Part shown: in pieces, positions 46,568-54,817 of the stretch | How positions within the stretch are numbered: the first letter of the stretch is position 1 | Layout: every line of letters begins with the position of its first letter | Assembly (NCBI RefSeq): GCF_019799905.1 | Contig: NZ_JABGCI010000013.1 | Span: forward strand, 1 to 64,000 | DNA: 64,000 nucleotides | Origin: Trujillonella endophytica | Lineage (GTDB): Bacteria; Actinomycetota; Actinomycetes; Mycobacteriales; Geodermatophilaceae | Reading direction: 5' to 3' | Position numbers and translations under genes: made by a program | The notes under the pieces: model-generated | Seen by the model: the letters and a program-made list of their open reading frames with translations, nothing else | Databases searched by the model: none | Told to the model about the DNA's origin: nothing

Positions 46568-47502
46568 CCGCTGCGGTCCCGACCGCGGCGCCGCCGGTGG
46601 TCGCCGTGGTGGGCCCGACCGCGACGGGCAAGACCGCGCTGGCGGTCGCCCTGGCGCAGCGGCTGGGCGGGGAGGTGGTCAACGCCGACTCCATGCAGCT
46701 GTACCGCGGCATGGACATCGGCACGGCCAAGCCCGACCTCGCCGAGCGGAGCGGCGTCCCGCACCACCTGCTCGACCTCTGGCACGTGCGCGAGCCGGCG
46801 TCGGTCGCCGGGTACCGGGACCGGGCGCGCGCCGAGGTGGACCGCCTGCGGGCGGCCGGCGTCGTGCCGCTGCTGGTGGGCGGCTCGGGCCTGTACGTGC
46901 GCGCCGTCCTCGACGAGCTGGACTTCCCCGGCACCGACCCGCAGCTGCGCGCCCGGCTCGAGGCGGAGCTGGCCGACGTCGGCCCCGCCGCGCTGCACGC
47001 CCGGCTGGCCGACGTCGACCCGGCCGCGGCCGCGGCCGTGCTGCCCAGCAACGGCCGGCGCATCGTGCGCGCCCTGGAGGTGGGAGAGCTGACCGGCCGC
47101 CCCTTCCGCGCGTCGCTGCCCCAGCCGCGGCCGCACTACCCGGCCGTCGTCGTGGGGCTGGACCGCGACCCGGCCGAGCTCGACGAGCGGATCGCGCGGC
47201 GGGTCGACCGCATGTGGGCCGCCGGCCTCGTCGCCGAGGTGGAGGCGCTGGCCGCCGACGGCCTGCGGGAGGGGCCGACTGCCTCGCGGGCGCTGGGCTA
47301 CGCGCAGGTGCTGGCCCAGCTCGACGGGGAGCTGACCGCCGAGGAGGCCCGCGAGCGCACCGTCGTCGCCACCCGGCGGTTCGTCCGCCGGCAGCGGTCC
47401 TGGTTCCGCCGCGACGCCGCGACCACGTGGTTCGACGCCGCCCGCGCCGACCTGGCCGACGCCGTGGGGGAGCTGCTGGCCGCCCGTACGATCGGGGGGT
47501 GA
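46564..47502 (+). CDS. miaA: tRNA dimethylallyltransferase
   Basis: MiaA prenylates A37 of tRNAs reading UNN codons, the substrate for MiaB. The 312-residue protein has the P-loop GPTATGKT (17-24), the NADSMQLYRGMDIGTAK signature (partly given, from residue ~40), PHHLLD, GGSGLYVRA, and the C-terminal RQRSWFRRD. GTG at 46564 overlaps the LigB-like stop; its own stop overlaps the dapF start (GTGA at 47499-47502), so three genes are coupled. Confidence 0.95.
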   Translation: MTAAVPTAAPPVVAVVGPTATGKTALAVALAQRLGGEVVNADSMQLYRGMDIGTAKPDLAERSGVPHHLLDLWHVREPASVAGYRDRARAEVDRLRAAGVVPLLVGGSGLYVRAVLDELDFPGTDPQLRARLEAELADVGPAALHARLADVDPAAAAAVLPSNGRRIVRALEVGELTGRPFRASLPQPRPHYPAVVVGLDRDPAELDERIARRVDRMWAAGLVAEVEALAADGLREGPTASRALGYAQVLAQLDGELTAEEARERTVVATRRFVRRQRSWFRRDAATTWFDAARADLADAVGELLAARTIGG

Positions 47503-48395
47503 GCGCGCGGGTGCTGGTCGGGCACGGCACGGAGAACGACTTCGTCGTCCTCCCCGACCCCGACGGCGACCGCTGGCCCGAGAGCCGGCTGGACGCCGCG
47601 ATGGTCCGCCGGCTGTGCGAGCGCCGCGCCGGGCTCGGCGGGGACGGCGTCCTGCGGGTCGTGCGCACCGTGCACGTGCCCGACGCCGCCGACGTGCTGG
47701 GCGACGACCTCGCCCGCTGCGAGTGGTTCATGGACCACCGCAACGCCGACGGGTCGCTGGCCGAGATGTGCGGCAACGGCATCCGGCTGTTCCTGCACGT
47801 GCTGGTCACCGAGGGCCTGCTGGACCGCGCCGCGTGCGCCGACGGCGTGTGGGTCGGCACCCGGGGCGGGCCCCGGCGGGTGGGCGCCGGCGACGACGGC
47901 ACCTACTGGGTGGACATGGGCCCGGCGCGGGAGTTCGGCCGGGGCGCGGCGGAGCTCGCCGGGCAGCGCTTCGAGGGCCTGGCCGTGTCGATGGGCAACC
48001 CGCACCTGGTCTGCCTCACCGACGCCGACCTCGACGCGCTGGACCTCACCGCGCCGCCGCGCTTCGATGCCGCGTTGTTCCCCGACGGCGTCAACGTCGA
48101 GCTCGTGACGCTGCTGCGGGGAGCCGGCGGGGGCCGCGACAACGAGGGCACGGATGCCCACGTCCGGCTGCGCGTGCACGAGCGCGGGGTGGGGGAGACC
48201 CGCTCCTGCGGCACCGGGGCCTGCGCCGCGGCCTACGCCGCGCTGGTGGCCGACGGCGCGGCCGCCGGGACCGTCGTGGTCGACGTCCCCGGCGGCCGGC
48301 TGACGGTGGACGTCGGACCCGACACCACCGTGCTCCGCGGTCCGGCCGTCGTCGTCGCGGCCGGCGAGCTCACCCGGGAGTGGCTCGCCGGCTGA
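47499..48395 (+). CDS. dapF: Diaminopimelate epimerase
   Basis: It converts LL- to meso-diaminopimelate for lysine and peptidoglycan. The two active-site cysteines are Cys91 (EMCGNGIR) and Cys237 (RSCGTGAC), at the ends of the two half-domains. The N-terminal GTENDFVV is the family start. The 298-residue length is normal. GTG at 47499 overlaps the miaA stop. It is the only other diaminopimelate-pathway gene in this window besides dapA. Confidence 0.96.
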   Translation: MSARVLVGHGTENDFVVLPDPDGDRWPESRLDAAMVRRLCERRAGLGGDGVLRVVRTVHVPDAADVLGDDLARCEWFMDHRNADGSLAEMCGNGIRLFLHVLVTEGLLDRAACADGVWVGTRGGPRRVGAGDDGTYWVDMGPAREFGRGAAELAGQRFEGLAVSMGNPHLVCLTDADLDALDLTAPPRFDAALFPDGVNVELVTLLRGAGGGRDNEGTDAHVRLRVHERGVGETRSCGTGACAAAYAALVADGAAAGTVVVDVPGGRLTVDVGPDTTVLRGPAVVVAAGELTREWLAG

Positions 48396-48422
48396 CCGCC
48401 CCCGGGGCCGGCTGACCGCCCC

Positions 48423-48626
48423 TCAGGGGTTGTCGGGGGTGTCGGCCCGGGTCTCCGGCTCGTCGGTGGGGGCCTCGGGCTTGTCGGCGGGCCCCACGTT
48501 GCCGGTGCCGCGCGGTCTTCCCTGCCCGGTGTCCTGGTCCGCGCCCCCGAACGGGTTGCGCGGCACGTCGAGCCCGGCCGGGTCGCGGCCCGGGTCCTCC
48601 ATGTCGGCGTCGCTGCTGGTGCTCAC
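48423..48626 (-). CDS. Small disordered hypothetical protein
   Basis: This 67-residue acidic, proline/glycine-rich protein (VSTSSDADMEDPGRDPAGLD then NPFGGAD) has no fold I recognise and is probably disordered. GTG at 48626 has a good Shine-Dalgarno (GAGGAGG, ~6 nt spacing), which is the main support that it is translated. It lies convergent to dapF (27 bp apart) and divergent from hflX. Confidence 0.55.
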   Translation of the reverse strand: MSTSSDADMEDPGRDPAGLDVPRNPFGGADQDTGQGRPRGTGNVGPADKPEAPTDEPETRADTPDNP

Positions 48627-48788
48627 GGGTGGCCTCCTCGTCGATCGGCGTCCCGCTGCCGTACCCCGTCCGGTTCGGGATGCATGCGGGGCCGGCCGGT
48701 GTTGTACCCGTCGATGACACGAGCAGCGACCTCCACAGAAGCCACAACTCAGGTGCCCCGCGCCGACGCGCGTGTCACGCTGGACCCG

Positions 48789-50291
48789 ATGACGACCGCA
48801 CAGAACCGCGCCGTGCTCGCCGACGCGCAGGACCGGGCCCAGCGCGCGGAGGGCAGCACCCCGCCCGCGGACGAGACGGTGCGCCCGGCGCCGGCCGGCC
48901 AGTGGGACGAGCCCGACGACACCGCGGGCAGCTACGACCTCGAGCAGCGCAGCGGGCTGCGCCGCGTCGCCGGGCTGTCCACCGAGCTCGCCGACGTCAC
49001 CGAGGTCGAGTACCGCCAGCTGCGCCTCGAGCGCGTGGTGCTGGTCGGCGTCTGGACCGAGGGCACCCAGGCCGACGCCGACCGCTCCCTCGCCGAGCTC
49101 GCCGCGTTGGCCGAGACGGCCGGCTCGCAGGTGCTGGAGGCGGTCAGCCAGCGGCGCTCCACCCCGGACGCCGGTACCTACGTGGGGTCGGGCAAGGCCA
49201 TCGAGATCCGCGACATCGTGGCCGCCACCGGCGCCGACACCGTCATCTGCGACGGCGAGCTCACCCCCGGCCAGCTCAACGCGCTGGAGAAGATCCTCAA
49301 GGTGAAGGTCGTCGACCGGACCGCGCTGATCCTCGACATCTTCGCCCAGCATGCCAGCAGCCGGGAGGGCAAGGCCCAGGTCGAGCTGGCGCAGATGCAG
49401 TACATGCTGCCGCGACTGCGCGGCTGGGGTGAGTCGCTGTCCCGGCAGGCCGGTGGCCGCGTCGCCGGCGGTGGCGGCATCGGTACCCGCGGCCCCGGTG
49501 AGACGAAGATCGAGACCGACCGGCGGCGCATCCGCTCGCGGATGAGCAAGCTGCGCCGCGAGATCGCGGACATGTCGACGGCGCGGGCGACGCAGCGGTC
49601 CAGCCGCGACCGCAACGCCGTCCCCAGCGTGGCGATCGCCGGGTACACCAACGCCGGCAAGTCCAGCCTGCTCAACCGGCTGACCGGCGCCGGGGTGCTG
49701 GTGGAGAACGCCCTGTTCGCCACGCTGGACCCGACCGTGCGCCGGGCCGAGTCGCCCGACGGCCGCGAGTACACCCTCACCGACACCGTCGGGTTCGTCC
49801 GGCACCTGCCGCACCAGCTCGTCGACGCCTTCCGGTCCACGCTCGAGGAGGTGGCCGCCGCCGACCTGCTGCTGCACATCGTCGACGGCTCCGACCCCGA
49901 CCCGCTCGGTCAGGTCGACGCGGTCCGGGTGGTCCTGCAGGACATCGACGCCCGATCGGTCCCCGAGCTCATCGTCGTCAACAAGGTCGACGCGATGACC
50001 GAGGAGGACGTGCTCACCCTGCGCCAGGCGCTGCCCGGTGCGGTCTGGGTGTCCGCCCGGACGGGGGAGGGGATCGACCGCCTCCGGGAGGTCGTCGCCG
50101 CGCGGCTGCCGCACCCGGAGACGGAGGTCGACGTCCTGGTCCCCTACGACCGCGGGGACCTCGTCGCCCGGGTCCACCGGGACGGCGAGGTGCTCAGCGA
50201 GAGCCACGAGGACGGCGGCACGCGGCTGAACGCCCGGGTCGACGGCGCCCTCGCCGCTGCCCTCGGGGAGTTCTCCGCACCCGTCGCCTGA
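48789..50291 (+). CDS. hflX: Ribosome-associated GTPase HflX
   Basis: HflX binds and splits stalled ribosomes. The 500-residue protein has the N-terminal HflX domain (residues ~70-260, with STPDAGTYVGSGK and GPGETKIETDRR) and the G domain: G1 GYTNAGKSS (285-293), G3 DTVGFVRHLP, and G4 NKVD. ATG at 48789 is chosen over 48714: the 25 codons between use many A/T third positions, unlike genuine coding DNA here, and CACGCT lies 7 nt upstream. A C-terminal CTD of about 60 residues follows the G domain. Confidence 0.93.
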   Translation: MTTAQNRAVLADAQDRAQRAEGSTPPADETVRPAPAGQWDEPDDTAGSYDLEQRSGLRRVAGLSTELADVTEVEYRQLRLERVVLVGVWTEGTQADADRSLAELAALAETAGSQVLEAVSQRRSTPDAGTYVGSGKAIEIRDIVAATGADTVICDGELTPGQLNALEKILKVKVVDRTALILDIFAQHASSREGKAQVELAQMQYMLPRLRGWGESLSRQAGGRVAGGGGIGTRGPGETKIETDRRRIRSRMSKLRREIADMSTARATQRSSRDRNAVPSVAIAGYTNAGKSSLLNRLTGAGVLVENALFATLDPTVRRAESPDGREYTLTDTVGFVRHLPHQLVDAFRSTLEEVAAADLLLHIVDGSDPDPLGQVDAVRVVLQDIDARSVPELIVVNKVDAMTEEDVLTLRQALPGAVWVSARTGEGIDRLREVVAARLPHPETEVDVLVPYDRGDLVARVHRDGEVLSESHEDGGTRLNARVDGALAAALGEFSAPVA

Positions 50292-50368
50292 ACGGCGCGA
50301 GGCCTCCGCGTGGCGTCTCCCGTCCCGTCGAGGTCACGGCGGGGTCACGGCCCCGGTACCGTGAGCCG

Positions 50369-51115
50369 GTGACGAGTGGCGTGGTGCGTCGGTCGCCGGG
50401 CGTCCCGGCCGCCGGGACACCGGCGCCGGAGCACACGCCCGTCGTGACGATCGGACGGCCGTCGTGGTGGGCGCTGGCGGTGGCGCTGGTCGTCGGCGTC
50501 GTGCTGACCGTCGACCTCCTCGCCGGCGGCCTCACCCAGCACGTCGACGGGTGGATCTCCGACACGGTGGGTGGCTGGGGGCTGCGGGACACCGACGCCT
50601 ACGGCCCGCTCTACTGGGTGACGCAGATCGGCGGGCGCGGGACGATGCTCCTGGTCCTCGTCGGCCTGGTCGGCTGGCTCGGCGGGCGGCACCGCACCAT
50701 CCGGCCGCTGCTGCGGGTCGTCGTCGCGCTGGTGCTGCTCACCGTCGCGGTCTACAGCCTGAAGTACGCCATCGGACGGACGGCCCCCGGCCACGGCGGC
50801 GACTTCCTGCACCACCCCGAGGGCCAGTCGTTCCCCTCCGGGCACCTCGCCAACGCGGTGCTGCTGTGGGGCGTGGCCCGGTGGCAAGCCGCGCAGTACG
50901 GCATGGCGCCGTGGGCCCAGCGGCTCTTCTGGGGGCTCGCGGTCGTCGGGCCCGTGCTGTGCACCCTCGCCATGATCGCCCTGGACTTCCACTGGCTCAG
51001 CGACGCCGTCGTGGGGGCGGCGGTGGGCGTGCTGCTGTTGGGCGTGGTTCACGCACTGGACACGCTCGTCCTGTCACGCTGGGTGGGTGCGCGAGCGGGC
51101 CCGCTGTTGTCGTGA
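50369..51115 (+). CDS. PAP2-family membrane phosphatase
   Basis: The 248-residue membrane protein has the three phosphatase motifs: KYAIGRTAP (Lys132, Arg137), FPSGH (156-159), and DFHWLSD (His208, Asp212). The usual arginine of the third motif is not present at its standard place. About six membrane helices are visible. Likely substrates are lipid phosphates such as undecaprenyl or phosphatidate phosphate, by family only. TACCGT ends exactly 6 nt before the GTG (50357-50362), a leaderless signature. The next gene starts 29 bp before this one's stop. Confidence 0.87.
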   Translation: MTSGVVRRSPGVPAAGTPAPEHTPVVTIGRPSWWALAVALVVGVVLTVDLLAGGLTQHVDGWISDTVGGWGLRDTDAYGPLYWVTQIGGRGTMLLVLVGLVGWLGGRHRTIRPLLRVVVALVLLTVAVYSLKYAIGRTAPGHGGDFLHHPEGQSFPSGHLANAVLLWGVARWQAAQYGMAPWAQRLFWGLAVVGPVLCTLAMIALDFHWLSDAVVGAAVGVLLLGVVHALDTLVLSRWVGARAGPLLS

Positions 51116-52163
51116 CCGCGCCGGGGCGGCTCGCGTGCTGGTGGGCGCCGCCGTCCTGACCGCCGTCCCGCTCGCCGCTCCGGCGGCGCATGCGGAGGAG
51201 GTCGCGCCCCCGGTCGTGCAGTGCGAGATCACCGACCCGGGACTGCCCGAGCTCTCGGGCCTGGTGGTCGGCGCCGACGGCACGATGCTGGCGATCAACG
51301 ACGGCGGCGACCAGATCGCCGTCCACGTGATCGACCCCGCCTGCAGGGTCACCGCGGTGCACACCGCCGCCGTGGACCCCTACGACCCCGAGGACCTCGC
51401 CGTGGGGCCGGACGGGACGCTGTGGCTGGCCGACACAGGCGACAACACCGGCACGCGGGAGACGATCGCGTTGATCGCCCTCCGCCCGGACGACACCACC
51501 AGCGTCTACCGGCTCCGCTATCCCGACGGACCGCACGACGCGGAGGCGTTGCTGCTCGCCCCGGACGGCACGCCCTACATCGTGACCAAGGAGGTACTGG
51601 GCTCCAGCGACGTGTTCCGGCCGGTGGCCGCGCTGGAGGCGAACGGGACCGTGGGCCTGGTCGAGGTGGCCTCGGTGGACCTGACGCTGACCGGGACCCC
51701 CGGCGGCCCGGTGGGCCGGGCCGGTCAGCTCCTCGTGACCGGGGGTGCCGTGGCCGCGGACGGGCACGCTCTGGCACTGCGGACCTACACCGACGCCTAC
51801 GTCTGGCCGCTGGCCGGCTCCGACGTCGCCGCCGCCCTCGCGGCCGAGCCCGTGCGGATCCCGCTGCCGGACTCCCCGCAGGGGGAGGCGATCAGCTTCT
51901 CCGCCGACGGGGTCTCCCTCGTGGTGGCCAGCGAGGGACTGCCCAGCGCCGTCACCGTCGTCGCGGTACCGACGGTGACCGCGCCGGCCGGTGCGACCGG
52001 CGCCCCGGACGGGTCGCTCACCGACGTGCTCACCGAGACCGAGGAAGGCGTCTCCCCGGTCACCGCGGGCCTGGTGGCCGCGGTCGTGGCGACCGTGGTG
52101 GTCTGGCTGCTGGGCCGGGCGCGCCGGCGCGGCGCGCCCCCGGGTGGGGTCTCCCGCAGCTGA
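51087..52163 (+). CDS. Exported, membrane-anchored propeller-like protein
   Basis: The 358-residue protein has a signal peptide (basic n-region, LVGAAVLTAVPLA core, cleavage likely after AHA near residue 36), a repeated beta-strand region with SGLVVGADGTMLAIND, DPEDLAVGPDGTLWLAD and AISFSADGVSLVVA segments (blade-like), and a C-terminal membrane helix with a basic end (VTAGLVAAVVATVVVWLLGR, partly given, ~residues 325-345). It is thus held on the outer face of the membrane. Its function is unknown. GTG at 51087 lies inside the PAP2 gene (29-bp overlap), so the two are probably co-expressed. It is convergent with lexA (28 bp apart). Confidence 0.72.
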   Translation: MRERARCCRDRAGAARVLVGAAVLTAVPLAAPAAHAEEVAPPVVQCEITDPGLPELSGLVVGADGTMLAINDGGDQIAVHVIDPACRVTAVHTAAVDPYDPEDLAVGPDGTLWLADTGDNTGTRETIALIALRPDDTTSVYRLRYPDGPHDAEALLLAPDGTPYIVTKEVLGSSDVFRPVAALEANGTVGLVEVASVDLTLTGTPGGPVGRAGQLLVTGGAVAADGHALALRTYTDAYVWPLAGSDVAAALAAEPVRIPLPDSPQGEAISFSADGVSLVVASEGLPSAVTVVAVPTVTAPAGATGAPDGSLTDVLTETEEGVSPVTAGLVAAVVATVVVWLLGRARRRGAPPGGVSRS

Positions 52164-52191
52164 CCACGCGCCGGCCGCCGCCCGTGGCGGG

Positions 52192-52983
52192 TCAGACCCT
52201 GCGGAGCACCGTCACCACGCGGCCGAGCACGGTCGCGTCGTCGCCCGGGATCGGCTCGTAGGCCGGGTTGTGCGGCAGCAGCCACACGTGCCCGTCCTTG
52301 CGCTTGTAGGTCTTCACCGTCGCCTCGCCGTCGATCATCGCGGCGACGATCTCGCCGTTCTCGGCGGTCGGCTGCTGGCGGACGACGACCCAGTCGCCGT
52401 CGCAGATGGCCGCCTCGACCATCGAGTCACCCGCGACGCGCAGCATGAACAGCGTCCCCTCGCCGACGAGCTCGCGGGGGAGGGGGAAGACGTCCTCGAC
52501 GGCCTGCTCGGCCAGGACCGGGCCACCGGCGGCGATGCGCCCGACGAGCGGCACGTAGGTGGGCACGGGGCTCGCGGTGTCGTCGGCGACCGGCGGGAGC
52601 GCGGCCGCCGCACCGCCGCCGACCACGGTCTCGCCCGGCAGCCGGACGTCGAGGGCGCGCGGACGGTTCGGGTCGCGGCGCAGCCAGCCCTTCTTCTGCA
52701 GCACCGACAGCTGGTGGGCGACCGAGGACGCCGAGGAGAGCCCGACGGCCTCCCCGATCTCGCGCACGGACGGCGGGTAGCCGCGGCGCTCGATCGAGTC
52801 GCGGATGACCTCCAGCACGCGGCGCTGCCGCTGGGTCAGGCCGTCACCGGCCTCGCTGCGGTCGGGGAAGGTGCGGACCTCCCCGGCCGGAGCCGGCGCG
52901 GTGCCGACCGCCGTGCCGGTCACCGTGCCGTCTCCGCGGCGTGCGCCGCCGCGTCCCCCCGACGTCCCGCTCGTGCCCGCCAC
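52192..52983 (-). CDS. lexA: SOS repressor LexA
   Basis: LexA represses SOS genes and cleaves itself when RecA filaments form. The 263-residue protein has an N-terminal winged helix (residues ~49-113: QRQRRVLEVIRDSIERRGYP, then SVREIGEAVGLSSASSV), the cleavage pair Ala152-Gly153 (VGRIAAGGP), and the catalytic dyad Ser187 (GDSM) and Lys224 (TVKTYK). GTG at 52983 with GGAGGAG just upstream is chosen; longer frames would place the start inside the LexA box at 53105-53120. The first ~45 residues are an extra glycine-rich arm not needed for the fold. It is divergent from the LysM gene. Confidence 0.95.
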   Translation of the reverse strand: MAGTSGTSGGRGGARRGDGTVTGTAVGTAPAPAGEVRTFPDRSEAGDGLTQRQRRVLEVIRDSIERRGYPPSVREIGEAVGLSSASSVAHQLSVLQKKGWLRRDPNRPRALDVRLPGETVVGGGAAAALPPVADDTASPVPTYVPLVGRIAAGGPVLAEQAVEDVFPLPRELVGEGTLFMLRVAGDSMVEAAICDGDWVVVRQQPTAENGEIVAAMIDGEATVKTYKRKDGHVWLLPHNPAYEPIPGDDATVLGRVVTVLRRV

Positions 52984-53104
52984 GTCTCCTCCTCGCCGGC
53001 CGTGTCGCCACGACTCGTCCGTCCACCCGTCGGCATCGGACGCGTTCCCTGCGGCCGGCGACGGGCGGTGCCCGCTCGGACCGTAGCGCGTCGGGGCGCC
53101 GTCC

Positions 53105-53120
53105 TCAAACACATGTTCGA
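53105..53120. promoter_or_regulatory. LexA (SOS) box of lexA
   Basis: TCAAACACATGTTCGA matches TCGAAC-N4-GTTCGA in 11 of 12 fixed positions. It lies 121 bp before the lexA start, so lexA has a long leader. Confidence 0.85.
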
Positions 53121-53183
53121 AGTCGTCGGGTGTCGGGTGGTTCCTGTCGGCGTCGTGCGGTAGACATCGCACAGCTGTTCGAT

Positions 53184-53199
53184 TCGAACGGGTGTTCGG
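53184..53199. promoter_or_regulatory. LexA (SOS) box of the LysM gene
   Basis: TCGAACGGGTGTTCGG matches the LexA consensus in 11 of 12 fixed positions. It lies 39 bp before the LysM gene start and 63 bp from the lexA box, so each divergent gene seems to have its own operator. Confidence 0.83.
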
Positions 53200-53238
53200 T
53201 CACCGCGGGGCGGTGGCGGTCGCGGAGGAGGCACTGGG

Positions 53239-53769
53239 GTGGCGGGCACAGGGCGCGAGGTCGGGTCGGCCGGCGGGGGTACGGGGCTGCGGGTCGCCGG
53301 GCCGGTCCGGCCGGTGGGGGAGCGGGGCGGGAGTCGCGGGCCGGCTCGTCCGGTCGGTCCGGTGGCCGGTGCACCGCCCGCGCGGCGGGACGCGGTGCGG
53401 CCCGGGGCACGCCCGGTCCGCCTGTCCGGCGGTGGGTCGCCGGTGCGGGCCGGCGCCGTCCACGCCGTCGCTGCCGGCGAGGGGCCCCTGCGGCTGACCC
53501 GGCGGGGCTGGTGCGCGCTCACGGCGCTCGCGGTGGCGGCGCTGGCCCTGGCGTTCCTCGTCCTCTCGGCGGTGCTGGGCGCCGACGGTGAGCTGGAGCT
53601 CGCCGGGGGCAGCAGTGTCGTCGTCCAGCCCGGCGACACGGTGTGGTCGATTGCGGCGGAGGTGGCCGGGTCGGGGGACGACGTCCGCGCGGTCGTCGAC
53701 GCGATCGAGCACCTCAACGACCTCGAGGGCGCCACCGTCGTCCCGGGCCAGGTGCTCGAGCTGCCCTGA
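53239..53769 (+). CDS. LysM membrane protein, likely SOS-induced division inhibitor
   Basis: The 176-residue protein has a ~90-residue basic, proline/glycine-rich cytoplasmic part, one membrane helix (residues ~92-113), and an external LysM domain (VVVQPGDTVWSIAAEVAG, from residue ~127, ending VVPGQVLELP). Its place opposite lexA and its own LexA box match the SOS-induced division inhibitors DivS (Corynebacterium) and ChiZ/Rv2719c (Mycobacterium). It would bind peptidoglycan and delay septation during DNA damage. GTG at 53239 has GGAGGAG about 8 nt upstream. Confidence 0.82.
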   Translation: MAGTGREVGSAGGGTGLRVAGPVRPVGERGGSRGPARPVGPVAGAPPARRDAVRPGARPVRLSGGGSPVRAGAVHAVAAGEGPLRLTRRGWCALTALAVAALALAFLVLSAVLGADGELELAGGSSVVVQPGDTVWSIAAEVAGSGDDVRAVVDAIEHLNDLEGATVVPGQVLELP

Positions 53770-53883
53770 GCGGCGAGTCGGCGTGTGGTGCCTCGACGAT
53801 CCTGCCGCCGATGTTCGTCAAGCCTCGGGGCGGTGTCCTCCGCCGGGGAGCGGGGGGACCCGACCTACGGTTCTGTCGTGCCC

Positions 53884-54441
53884 ATGGACCAGCGCCGCCG
53901 AGCAGTGGCCTCCATCGCCCAGCCCCTCGACGCGGAGGTCCTCGTCGACGACGCCTGGCGGCCCGGCGCCGTCCTCGGCTGGCAGCACGACGACTCCGGG
54001 AGGTGTGCGGCCCAGGTGCGCGTCAGCCTCCCCGGTGGGGCGCAGGAGCGGCGGGTCGGTCTCGACGAGGTGCGCCTGCCGGAGGCCCCTGGAGCGGCGG
54101 CGTCGTCGCCGGAGCCGCCTGCCGCGACGGTGGTCATGAGCCGCGTGGAGCTGCGCGGGCTCCTGGCGGCCGGCCTGCCCGCGCGCGCCGTGGTGCGCCG
54201 GCGCCGACACGGGAGCGACCTCACGGCCGAGCTGCCGGTCGTGCGCTGTGCCGAGTCCGCCGGGGCCCCCGTGCCTCTCCGCGCCGCGGAGGCCCCTGGC
54301 CGCCACCGTGCGCCGGGTGGCCGGCACCGCGCGGGCGACGACGTCGCCGAGGGGGCGTCGCCGGACCTGCTGACCCGGCCCATCCGGCTGGACGACGTGG
54401 CCGCGTGGTCCTGGAGCACCTCCTCGGCCGTCGCCCGCTGA
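53884..54441 (+). CDS. Hypothetical protein, 185 residues
   Basis: I do not recognise this protein. The N-terminal half has a strand-rich segment (LDAEVLVDDAWRPGAVLGWQ, VRVSLPGGAQERRVGLDEVRLP; partly given) reminiscent of an SH3/Tudor-like barrel. The middle has VMSRVELRGLLAAGLP near residue 80; the rest is alanine/arginine-rich. ATG at 53884 was chosen; GTG at 53878 is 2 codons earlier, and TACGGT (53866-53871) ends 6 nt before it, so the true start may be 53878. Codon use is normal but the last third looks loosely constrained. Confidence 0.5.
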   Translation: MDQRRRAVASIAQPLDAEVLVDDAWRPGAVLGWQHDDSGRCAAQVRVSLPGGAQERRVGLDEVRLPEAPGAAASSPEPPAATVVMSRVELRGLLAAGLPARAVVRRRRHGSDLTAELPVVRCAESAGAPVPLRAAEAPGRHRAPGGRHRAGDDVAEGASPDLLTRPIRLDDVAAWSWSTSSAVAR

Positions 54442-54611
54442 CGGACGTCGGCGACCCGCGCCCGGGCGCCGGCCGACACGCCCTACACCCGACGAGGGTC
54501 GTCGCGCACGCCGCGGACGGCCTTTGTCGGCGTGTCCGTGTGACGGGTGGTGTGTCTGACGTCCGCAGGTCACGAGCGGGTTGCGCGGGAACACGCCACG
54601 CGCGACAGCGC
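54442..54611. other. Upstream part of the 376-bp gap before nrdR
   Basis: I see no gene here. GACACGCC near 54474-54481 has its complement GGCGTGTC near 54531-54538, which might form a long-range hairpin after the hypothetical gene. The gap continues with the NrdR-controlled promoter and a ~170-nt leader (54648-54817) that contains three DnaA-box-like GTCCACA/GTCCCCA sequences. Confidence 0.35.
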
Positions 54612-54658
54612 TTGCACATCTAGTGGGGACCTGCCTAGGGTTCCCCCACATCTAGTAG
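54612..54658 (+). promoter_or_regulatory. nrdR-nrdJ promoter with paired NrdR boxes
   Basis: TTGCAC (54612-54617) and TAGGGT (54636-54641), 18 bp apart, form a good promoter. CACATCTAGT occurs at 54615-54624 and again at 54647-54656, exactly 32 bp (three helical turns) apart. One copy overlaps the -35 region and the other covers the expected start site near 54648. The core resembles NrdR boxes, which occur as such pairs, so NrdR probably represses its own operon here. Confidence 0.75.
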
Positions 54659-54817
54659 TTGCACCGATGTAAGTCCGTCCACAGGGCGTCCTCAGCTCTT
54701 CCCCGGGATGTGCACCGGTTGTCCCCAGGAGGGTCCACAGAGGGCCCGCCGGAGGGGCGCCCGGTCGTCCTCGCGGGGCGGACCGGGGAGGTGCGGGACC
54801 GGGGAGGGGGAACCGTC

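Noticed and set aside
48714..48788. An earlier ATG for hflX at 48714
   Set aside because: The 25 extra codons have many A or T third positions, unlike all real genes here; the ATG at 48789 has a CACGCT box 7 nt upstream.
48423..50207. Long minus-strand open frame opposite hflX
   Set aside because: It is the antisense of hflX, produced by high GC content; only the final 67 codons (48423-48626), which have their own ribosome-binding site, look real.
52192..53172. A longer LexA reading frame starting at 53172
   Set aside because: It would run through the LexA operator at 53105-53120 and add non-conserved residues; GTG at 52983 has a proper ribosome-binding site.
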